From positions 32,658,843-32,722,842 of the forward strand of contig CP137672.1 in NCBI GenBank assembly GCA_037976565.1: a stretch of DNA of 64,000 nucleotides. Reading direction: 5' to 3'. The stretch's first letter is position 1, and every line of letters begins with the position of its first letter. Shown here one piece after another: positions 35,701 to 47,700 of this stretch. Origin of the DNA: Mesocentrotus franciscanus. Its lineage: Eukaryota > Echinodermata > Echinoidea > Camarodonta > Strongylocentrotidae. The notes beneath the pieces are model-generated. The model was given only the letters and a program-made list of their open reading frames with translations. It searched no databases and was not told the origin of the DNA. The position numbers were made by a program, and so were the translations under genes.

Positions 35701-38700
35701 ACTGGATCTTTAAATCACCAAATGTCATTCAGGTTAAAAAAGAGACATAAATATAAGTGCTATGATAAGATGTTTTTATTACCCTCATCTCCTCCGAAAC
35801 AATACATTTCTCATAGCCCCCCTAACATGTGCCTCTAATTTAACACGACCGAGAACACATTTTTCTCGAATTTCCCCAAAATACTGTGCTACGCTCGCTC
35901 TCATTTATAGTATATCTCTGACATTAATTATGAAAGGTCTTGCTGAAGAAGGTGGTGGTCTATACACAAAGAAAAACTTCCCGGGTCCCGGGTTGGTAGA
36001 ATTGGTCATTTAACCAACCCAATCCAATGCAATCCACTTCAAAATGTATTTGATATAGCGCTTTTTCCTTGTATAGTTACAAAGCGCTGCACACACATTG
36101 CTCCAGGCGTTTTGGGCCACTCGAAAAAATGTTATCACTTCAAAAAATACCAGGTGGGTCAATACAATCCAATGTCCTCCAAAAATAAATAGGACTAATA
36201 ATAATCTAATAATAAGATCTAATCGGTCGCAATGTGACGTCACAAAGTGAATCTTCAAACCATATCACACATAACTACAAAGTATGGTCATGATGGTGCT
36301 AAAGCAGATCCTGTACCACGTAAAGAGAAAATCTTGAAGATCATCCCTGATCATGTATTAATTACAATATAGAGGTATATAACAATTTCAATATTTTTCT
36401 ATATTCACTTTGAGGTTACCCTTTGTAGGTGCCGTTCTTTGTTTGTGCCCCCACTTTGAAAAACGTTCCGCCGCCCCTGCAATGGCTGTATAAAATCAGA
36501 CATTGTGGCTATCATCAGTCGCACATACAATAATTCCCCTTATTTACCAATGACAGGTTCATAGCCCAGAAGCTGCCCCAGAACCACGAAAGCAGCAATC
36601 CCTTGATTCGTGATGGCGTCGCCCATCTGTACATGGACGTCCACAGTTCATCTTTCTCTCTTTCCGACGTCTCTCTGAACGACAGTAACCAAGCAGTGGG
36701 ATATACCTTGCAACAGATCTACAAAAATTACCAAAGCCAGGTAGATTATAAGACAATATTCTTTTACACAATCTACTTAAAAAAAATTGGAATTGTGATC
36801 TTGCTGATCGGTATATGCATAAAAAAGGAGAGAAAAGAAAGATTGAAGGAAACATAAAACGAAAAAGGAGAAGAAGCAGGAGAAGAAGAAGAAAAAGAAA
36901 ATAAAAACTGAAGAAGAAGAGGAAGGACATAAAACAGAAAAAAGTAGAGTGGTTAATAAATTTATCTTTTATCATCATCACAACATATTTTTTTAGAGGC
37001 CTGTATACGACGGAAACTAATCAGTGGAATGAAGACAAATTGTGAAATGACAAAATATTATGATTAGAAGTCGTTTTTCAAATTTTGGGGTTTAATGCAA
37101 ACCACTTTTACACCGGAGAGACGCATGCACTTAACATCTCTGCTCCAGTTCGATAAATCAATGCATTAACAAATATTCTCTCTACGTTTTATCCATTCAT
37201 ATAGACTGTTTTATACATGATGTATAACGATGTATTTCCGAACAAAAAGGAGCAAGACAAAGGACATACAAAAGGTATACTTGTTTTTCTCTTCAAAATT
37301 TCCCTTATTGGATAAAGAATGATTTCATATAAGTCTCACAGAAAGAAAATTCATCTATTTAATGAATGTTGTTTATGTCATAGTGCAGATTTAGTGTTAA
37401 TTGCAAATGTGCTTTTTTGTAAGAGTAACGCTGCTTTTATTACGTTTTTACCATGCATTCGATTTTAATATATATCTTTTAAAATGAAATGTAATTATGT
37501 CCAATCCAATATTTCAGGACGCCCTTACCTCGACCCCCCTCCAAAATAATGAAACCCTAAAATATAGAAATATGATTATATCAGTAATTAATATCGAAAT
37601 TACATGCAGTAGTGCATGTGATTAATGACTCAAGATAAAGAAAATAAAAGAGTATATTATATTTATATACTGTAATGTCAGCTCTTAGAAAATCTTTTTT
37701 TTAACCTTTTCAAAATGAAGATATAAGTCTAGTCAAAATATACGCTGTTGCTGCTCATAAAGTTGGAATCATTTTTCTTTGCTCTCTTCATGTTGTGATT
37801 GTGAGAATATGATCTGTCTATATTCTAGATAGATAAAGTATATCTTCTTATAACTTTCGTTGATCAACCTCTATAACTATTTAGATTAATTCATTTCATT
37901 TCATTTATTTTCATATTTCTCATGTTACATATACATTTCAAAAATAAAGTACAATTTGTTTGTGATGAATTTACAATCAATGGTACATATATAAATAACA
38001 TAAAGATATGTGGTCAATATAGAGTACTGATTTAACTGAGAGAAATATAATGGGACCTACATGAAAGCAAGCTTTTAAAACTGTAGGCCCCGGTATTTAA
38101 TAAAGTTCTTAATTAATAAAGTTCTTAGGAGATAATTCATCTATCAAGAATAAATCATATTCTCATAATCATTTCATGAAAAGATGTAAGAAAAAATCAA
38201 TCCAACTTAATGAGCTATGGTGTAGGCCCCTTATCTTTAATCATTATTTTTGTTTTTGCAGGGACAATCGCATTTGACAACGAGTCCGGGTTTTGGCTTG
38301 TTCATAGCGTCCCCAAGTTCCCCGATTTCGCGAAGAATCGTTACGTCTGGCCTGATAATGCATGTAGTTACGGTCAATCCATGCTGTGTATCTCCATGAA
38401 GACGGACGAGTTCGTTAAAGTCGGTAAGTATAAAGCAGCCGTTCTATAAAACATAACTATATATCAATGGAAAGCTTATGACCTCAGGAATTTTTTAGAT
38501 TTTCTTGTTTCTATTTAATTAAGTCGTAAAAACCAAAACCAAATCATGAACTTTTCATTATTCATTTTCTCGCCCAAATAAAGCGCCCAAAATAATGTGA
38601 CGTAGGCGATTGTAGCATATCCCCAAAACAAAAACAAAAGTTTGTAACACTTCATGGAGTCAATATGGCTTTTGCTGTATAAGTTTGATGCATGTTTTGA

Positions 38701-41700
38701 TTTTTTTCCGTGTATGCTCTTTGAATTAGATACAGATAAACTAAACAAGAAGAAAGGTAACGTTGCTTATTATATAAAACTGACGAAATAAATTATACAG
38801 ATGAAAGAAATCAATGGAAATTAACACAATATGTAAGTATATGCCTACTGCTTATAAGTATCGGCTTGCATGGTGATGTAGATATACAGTAGGCTTACGG
38901 TTGCACTATGAGAGAGAGGATTGGGGAGTCCTGAAAGGACTGTCGGTAATCTTTCTTTCTTACTCAAGAAAGAAAGATTACCGACATTCCTTATCAGGAC
39001 TCCCCAATCCCCCCTCTCACATGGTGCAACCGTAAGCCTACAGTATAATATGTAAGTAATATTGCGATCCCAATTGCCGGTCATTACTCGTGCTCAAATC
39101 GCACTGACCAACAATACCACATGAAATCAAACATTGCTCCGTGTTTAAAAGACTTCTGCATTATTTGCTCTATTCCAGTTAATTGTAGGATATCAATTTC
39201 AGCTACATGTAATTAAAAAAATGGTAGATATAAATTTTGAATTAGAGTCTAGATCTATAACAAAAACAAATATTAATATCAACATTTGCAACATGATATC
39301 ACACAGAGGCAGGCATGGCATCAATTAGCTTAATTTGTTAATTTGCTAGGTTCTCATGCGTATTTTATTTATTTTCTAAACAAAATAAAAGACTAAATTC
39401 TGCGAATAATGACACTACTCAGTACTCAGGGCAAAGTTAATGTATATGTAGATGTTGTCAACCACGATTTCACCCTCCATCAAGAAATCGCAAAAAGGCA
39501 TTTAAAGTGATGGTTGTAAACTGCAATGGTCTATAAAAAAAAGGGGGAGTGCAAAGAAATCAAGCTTCCATGCAGCTATTGCTCACCACACTCCTGACTT
39601 TGTCTTTGGTTGTGAATCAAAACTGGATGATAGCTTATCTTCATACTCAATTTTCCCAAGTAATTACTCCATCTACCGTAAGGACAGAAACATCCACGGA
39701 GGTGGTGTTTTCATAGCAATCATCAACACGCTAATTGTCACTGAATGTCCAGAGTTCGACTCTGACTGTGAGATACAGTGGTGCAACGTGCAACTTGCAA
39801 ATGCCAAGCCACTGTATATTGGTAGCTACTACTGTCCCCCCAACAACAGACAACAAGGTCTCGAAGGCTTGCATCAGTCATTGTCCAAGATTATGACGAG
39901 ACACCGACGCAGCCACCCTAACATCTTGATAGCCGGTGACTTCAATCATCCAGACATCAACTGGGATGACCAGTCGACTACAAATCCAGCCACTTCTACT
40001 TGTCACCAGAAGCTGTTGGATATCCTATTGCACAATTCCTTGTCCCAAACAGTCAGGAAGTCACCCGACCTTCATCCAACAACATCCTCGACCTGGTTGC
40101 AACGTCAAATCCTGCCCTGGTTGAGAATGTGAGTGTGCAGTCTGGGATATCTGACCACAACATCGTCACTTTTACTCTTGCTGCAAATCCAAAGATCTCT
40201 ATTAAACCCCTGAGGAAGATCTACCAGTTCCACAAAGCTGACGAACAGCAACTGAGAGATGCAGCAGCTGAATTTGCGACAGAATTTCTCCAATCAGATC
40301 CAGAGAGAAGATCAGTGGAGACAAACTGGTCCATCGTTGTCAACTTCCTGAACAAGTGTTTGTCTGAGCTTATTCCTTCCAAAATGAGCAAAGGAAGGAG
40401 ACATCTCCTTTGGATTACTCCTTCTTTGAAACGCCAGATGAGGAAGAGAGATAGACTATTCAAGAAGGCACACAGCCAGTCTTGCTCTACAGCTTGGAAA
40501 GCCTACCGACAATACAGGAACCTTGGAGTAACGGTTTCTGCTGATCTTCGCTGGAACAAGCACTACCAATCCATCAGGCATAAAGCAAGCCGCACTCTAG
40601 GTCTTCTCCGCAGGACTCTCTCACCCTGTACCAGGGATGTAAAGTCCAGAGCCTACACAGCCCTAGTGCGCCCCCAATTGGAGTATGCCTCGGAGGCTTG
40701 GAACCCACACAGCGTCACGGTCACAAAAATGCTAGAGCAAGTACAAAGAACAGCGGCTCGCTTTGTGTACTGTGATTACAGATACACCACATCACCCTCG
40801 GGTCTTGTGACAGCACTAGGATGGGACACGCTTCACACACGTCGAATCCTCGACCAATGCACCCTCCTCTACAAGATCTATCACCGACTTGTCTCCATAC
40901 CCAAACCAACTATTGTCATCCCTGCTACATACTTCGGAAGACACGACCACAACCTGAAGTATGTAATTCCTGTTGCAACAATCGACTCCTTCAAGTTCTC
41001 ATACTATCCAAGAGCAATAAGGATCTGGAACCACCTACCAGGCTCAGCAGTCAATGCAAAAGGAATAACCCACTTTAAGGAGGCTGCTCTACCCTCCATC
41101 AGAATGATGCAGCCCCCTGTAGGTTCTCACATCATATAAGCTTACTAGCTTGGTTTTTACTTGCACTGGACTTAGCATATCTTACTGTAAATTAACAAGT
41201 GCTTGTCCACCCACCATTCCAGCATTTCATTGACACTCCTTGTAGCTACTCGCCTCACCTACCATCCCAGTATAGCTTCCTGAGTGAGCTGCCAAAGGGA
41301 TTACCCAACCAAGTACCAAGTAAATGAACAACTTTGCGTTGAATGATATGCCCCATAAACCCATCAACTACGTACATCAGGCCCGTAACCAGAGTTTTAA
41401 ATTAGGGGGTTCGTTTTTAAACGGCTAGGGGTCCAGGGGCAACGCCCCGGCGGGGGTTCAGGGGCAGTCCCTTGAAGCCCCTGGGTTTTCATGCTTTTTA
41501 AGACCCCAAAACGCCCTATTTTGAATATTTTTTTCTTCTTTTTTTCAGGCAAGTTTGTTGCAAAATTTGTTGAAAGACTCAATTGTTTTCTGCCTAAGCG
41601 CAAATAATTGTGAAATTCAGAAATACGTTCTGGTCTATTTTGGTAAAAACAAAGTGCAATTTAATGCGAATCGTTTTGCGCCTTAATAAAACTGTTGAAA

Positions 41701-44700
41701 TAGGCATGCTTTTCACAATCAGGCATTTATTTATTTTTTCAATCAATTGGAAAGTTCAAACTACTCTCACTTCAAGGTTCGGGACCTATGTCCCACGTCA
41801 GCCTCATTCAAACATATAGGGCATATATGATATTCTTAATAGTATAGATAGAACTAAGGCACCTCTTCCCTCCTAAGCTTGCTCACATGTAGGTAACTAT
41901 ATCATAAGGTGCAGCCATGCAACAAAATGAAAGTCATAAATAATTAATATGTGTTCTCGTAAACGTCTCCAATGTAGACTAAAAAACTGCAGTATCCATT
42001 CCCCGACACGCATTTTTTTCTTTTACCTCTTCCGAGGAACTTTATTTCAGAGTACAATGTTTACATGGTTACACACATTAATAAACTACAAGTGTTCTAA
42101 TAATTGACATACTCCTTTTACATTTCTTAATTTGTTTCGAAAGTAAGAACACTTCAAATAGTTTTTTAATTCTACCTTTACCTCTTTCCATAATATTGGT
42201 TTTAACATAACTGTTTGTCTTATTTTTCATAAATTAAATATAATTTCTATAAATGACAAAGTCAGTAATACTAATAATGAAATTTATACACCAATTTGCA
42301 TTTTCAAATTGTGCACACCAATTATAATAACCTTGTCATCAATACAGACTATTATTTTATACATATGAAAAATCATATTTTCTATTTTCTTCCAAAGAAT
42401 TTCAACTGCTTTACAGTGTAGTAACATGTGTAATGTTGTACTAACACAATTACCAACATCACATTTATTTTCATTCAATATTTTCCACTTAACTAAATTT
42501 TCTTTCGAAGGTAATATTCTATGTTAGAGTCTAAATTAAATTGCTTAATTTTATTAATCGATATTTGTTTCAATCTAAATAATATAACATCATTCCATAT
42601 AAATTCCTATGTTAATGCAAAATAGGCTTGCCAATAAATGAGAAATAGTGGCTTCGTTCGTTTCATTTTTATAAGAACAAAATTAAAAAAGTCTTGCTTT
42701 CATAGAATGTATATCTATCGAATTTCCTGCTGATATTTCAAACAAATTATCATTATCATTATTTTGCGGTACTATTTGCCTATTAGGATTATCATGATAG
42801 TGTCTTATTTTTTCTAACCAAGCATCTGGAAAAGCTTTTTGCAAATTCAAATATTCAAACGTTACGAGTAAATTATTTGACAGTAAATAACTATTAACGT
42901 TTGTTTGAGTTTCCCAAACACCATGAGTAAAAAATATCTGATACTCTGATATGATATGAAATTTAATATTACTATTAAACCACAAAATCTCTTTACTTAC
43001 TTTATCATTAACTCTTTGCGAATCGACGTATCTCAATTCTGCCCATGTATACATTAAGTCTGTATAAAATGGGGGAAAGTTATTTTGTTTGCATTTATAG
43101 ACTAAGCTTATCTTTTTGACAACAATTAACCATAAAACACATAGGTGGCGATAACTTTTCGAAGCCAAAAATTAAAAACACTTTTCCAGGGGCGACTCTC
43201 AACATCAAACAATTTGTTTAACCAAGAAAGTCTTAACGATTAAATTTTTGATGCTAGGTCTACCCTATTTAGTCCACCATCCTTTAAATCATTATAAATT
43301 ACACTTCTCTTTACTTTTTCTTTTTTAGAGTTCCAAAAAAAAATTAATTAATATTTTATTCATATCTATATCAAATCTATAGGGAACAGGACATACTGTT
43401 GCAACATAAACTATTTGTGAAATCAGTAACGATTTAATTATACATATTTCCCCATAATACACCAGTTCACAGAATGATAGCATATGTCCCACTTGACCCC
43501 TATAGCCATTGAATTCTACAATCATGGGTAGGATATAGAGCCTTTCCTCTGTGCAGTCATGTTCAGAGTGGGAGATGGTTGTCATGGGATATCTTTTGTT
43601 CCCTTTCATGAGAACAATTTATCAACCTCCGCATCAAAGAATTTTCAATCGATGTACTCAAGAATAACAAGTAAAGATCCTTATCCAGTCCTTTCAATTC
43701 GACTAATACCGAGCTGGAACACTTGACCTTTGTATTACACATGCGCAAAACGTAACTGTGAACTAGTGTATAAGTAAGGTTTCTCATCTTCCACATATTA
43801 ACAATTTTCTAAATTTTTTCAATTTTTCTAAACCAAATCAATTGTTCAAATTGTTCATTATTAACATTTATATACACTCCAAGATATTTTACTGGTTCTT
43901 CTGACCATTCTAAATTATCAAAACATTCTTGAAAATGTCAATTTACTAATATAACTTGAGTTATATTATAATTTCATTTTGGACCTGCGTATATACCAAA
44001 CACCGATACTTCTTTCATGGCTTCATTTCCAGATTCAATCGAATCAACAAAATCGTTGTATCGTCTGCTAATTGAGATATTTTTTTATATCTACTTCATT
44101 TAAATTTGCTTCATTACAAGAAGGTATGGCAATGCCTTTTATTTTAATACTACTTTTTATTTTCTTTGCCAAACCAAAACCTCAACAACTAGAATGAACA
44201 AAAGTGATGACAGCCTTGGCGTCCACCCTTTTCAATACAAAATGATTTTGTTAACCAACCATTATTCAATATTCCCCGACACATATAGTAGGCCTAATCC
44301 AGATTGTGGACAAGTTATGGTAGATCATCACTATAACGTAGTCTTCAAGATTGGTCCTCTGCCACGTCATACTTTCAAAGTGTCGATTGCATTAAAACAT
44401 TTAAAGAAAGAACTTAATCAAAAAAGCGTCACATCTGCACGTAGTCCCAACCACATGAAGTCATGAGTCTGTCAGTTCGCAAGCATTATATTACAGAATT
44501 ATTACAAAATAACACCCTCCCCTTTTAAAAATCCTGGGTACGCCACTGCCTACAAGTAAACCCGCCCTTTAGGCATCGGCGGCGCAGAGCACAATGTTAT
44601 CTTACCGGTATCAGCTCCCACGGCCACTTGAACGAGTAATCTCGCCCCCTGTTACCCAGCGTTAATAGATGGTTAGCGAGTGGGAATTGGACCTGGACGA

Positions 44701-47700
44701 CCCCGGTTTTAAGGTGTTTTAACATCGGGGTGTGGGTGGGGTATGTGTGGTGGGGTATCCTTTGAAGGGCTTTAAAACCGGATCTTCTTCTCTTCTCTTC
44801 TCCTCTCCTCTTTTCTCTCCTCTTTTCTCTCTTTTTTTTTTTGCCTTTGACAATTGTAGGGGGTTCGATCGTACCCCGAACCCCCCCCCCGGCCCCCTGG
44901 TTACGGGCTTGTACATGGATCTTACATTTTCAGTCTTATCCTGTCGGAAGGTGTTTAAAGTACCATAAAACTTACCATTGATTGTAACTTTGCCATCAAT
45001 GGCAACTACCATGGTAACAGGGCTCAACAGCCAATCAAAATCAAGGTTTCCATGGTAGTTACCATTGATGGCAAAGTTACGATCAATGGTAAGTTTTATG
45101 CAACGGGGCCTAGATCTATGTACATAATATTGTAAATAAAGTAGATTATTCTAAAACTTACCCATACTTAATTAACAGGGAAAAACAGTATAGGCCATCC
45201 AGCGCAGAAATATGGACGTAATGTTTAGCGCTTAGTACGCGCACGGCATTCCTGAATTTGATTGGTTATCCGAGCATCACTGCGCGTACACTTCGCGCAA
45301 ACTTTGACACGCCCGGTCATTGCCACTCGCATTGATGACGTCATTCTGAGTGCAGGGAATGTGAGCACTATACCTGCACTCTGGCGGGTGCAGGTATAGT
45401 ACATATTTTGGATGCTATACCGTGTGAGTCAAAAAAGTTTACACCTAGAAAATTGCTAATTACTTTAAATATCATCTATGAACAGTAAATTATTATTATG
45501 AAAGAGTGTTTTATCCCAAATCAGTTGGTATCATTTTTGTGTGGTATGTGTTCACGCTTGGATGAACAGGAAGCATTAATTGCGAGAGTGCAAAAATCGA
45601 CTTGCGCCAGAGTTGCTTATCTGATGTTTAAATAAAACAATTGGGATTTGGGTATTAAATCGGTTTTTGCAGATCCAAATAACATCCCTAACAAAATTAA
45701 TCATGCCACACATATTAAATATCGAATATCAAATATCAAAGAACATTTGTGCGCGTGTTTGTGTGCGTGTGTGACTTTGCTTCAGTTTCTGCAAAAAGCA
45801 TATGCAATGCATTTCATTTGATACATTCAATTCATTCTCTCACTCCACTAATCCCAACATAATACATGCTGTAGGCATCACTTTGACGCAAGTCGATCTT
45901 TCATAATATGTATGATAATTTACTGTTCATAGATGATTTTTAAAATAATTAGCTATTTTCTAGGTTTAAACTTTTTTTTGACTCACACGGTAGTGCAGTC
46001 CACTGAATGTCACATGACCCGATTTGAACCAATGATTACAGAACATTCTTGGAAGTTGGATAATATACAAATAACGCACGGCAGCGAGTGCATTCAGGGC
46101 TAAATAATGCACGATGTGCGAGAAGAGCCCTGGATATACCGCACCGAGGTCCGCAGGACCGAGTGCGGTATATCCAGGGGCTCTTCTCTCACATCGTGCA
46201 TTATTTGGCCCACAAATGCACAAGTAAGCGAGTGCAGGTATAGTACATTTGGATGCTATAGTGCATTCCACTGAATGTCACGTGACCCGCTTTGAACCAA
46301 TCACATTACAGAACATTTTTGGAAGTTTAATAATATAATATACTGCATTGCACTGAATAACAATACATGTAAAGCGATCCTTTGGCACATACTCACAGCC
46401 ATTCATATAATGCGGGAATGTAGTATACGTACAAACACAACGGTTGCAACTAGGGCATTGAAATGCAAGTCTGCATTTTTGGTTAATATAATCACGTTTA
46501 ACACATTTTATTTCTTAATTTTCACGCAGGAAAACAGCTCCTCTACAACTACGCCAGTGCATACGATTGGAATATTCCACCCTCATTCCAGTCGAAATTC
46601 TCTGATTTTGTGAAAGTGTCGAAGGGTGAACCAATCGAACAACTTCCATGGAACAGCACTGTATTGCTGACTTCTCTTGCTGGACAATCTTTCACCAGCT
46701 TTGCCAAATTTACCAATTTTCAAGAAGGTAAATGATGAAGATATTATAAACCAATACACGGTAAATAATGATGATTGATATTAAATTAAGTAACAAAATG
46801 ATCCATCATATTCACTGTTCTCTCTGTGAAAAGAAATTTTGTAAAGGTAATTTGAGAGGGCCGAGAGCGATAAATATATCCAGAGACCACTACATGCAGA
46901 TCGAGCGAGAGGGGCAGTCGGATGTATAGAGACAAGCTCGGCAGAGAGAAATAGAGAAAGAGAGAGAGAGAGAGAGAGTGGGAGGAAAGCGAATATACTT
47001 AAGAGACAGAGCAATCAGAAAGATCGAGCAAGTGCAATCATTGCTGGTGATGGGAGTGGGGATTTAATTGAGCAGGATGCGAACACAGGATAGCTATATA
47101 GCTCAATCATTCCCATTTCTATCGAAAGATATAGGAACCAGTATAGCTCGATCGAAATATTGACTGAGTGAGTTGATATTATGTGTGCCACCTACCGTAG
47201 AAGTGCCCTTTAATTCAATTTTTACTTTATGACGGCCCCGCCCCTGCAGATCTCTATTGGTACTTGGTGGCGCCGTCCCTTGAAGATGATCTTTATGTGG
47301 AGACGTGGATGCACACATCTTCTAAGTTATCATCCAACTGCACCGGCAGCTACCACGTTGAGAATGTGCTGTTTCTAGGATTCCCAAACGTACCAGGGTA
47401 CAAGGAAACTGTGGATCACTCCAAGTGGGCCATTGGCAAGAACAAGAAGTGGGTGTGTATTGGAGATATCAACAGAACGGTAGGTTTATTATAGGGAGGT
47501 CGATTAGTTGCATTGATTCAATTCAATTCAATTTATAACAAAATGTTTAGAACATATTTTGCAGCACTATAGCTGAATTGCACATGTATACTATATCCAA
47601 GATAAAATTCCCCGATGAAATTCAAATGACATGGCAATATTATATAAATTAGTGAAAATGTTGTCTAATAACAATTCTTCATGATTATATACAATTAAGA

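Larger units (their letters stand above)
39507..41139 (+). mobile_element. CR1/Jockey-type LINE with the RT domain deleted
   Basis: Endonuclease N-terminus VVNCNGL then FHAAIAHHTPDFVFGCESKL (from about 39507, with a frameshift in an A/G run), KDRNIHGGGVFIAI, YIGSYYCPPNN, LIAGDFNHPDINWDD (39935) and ISDHNIVTFTL (40147). The linker ends WKAYRQYRN near 40520 and is followed immediately by the post-RT LGVTVSADLRWNKHY. The whole fingers/palm region is missing. The 3' UTR probably extends to about 41350. Confidence 0.85.

Noticed and set aside
44194..44466. 90-codon + strand frame
   Set aside because: Begins inside the antisense of an L1-like LINE; no recognisable domain and no splice context.
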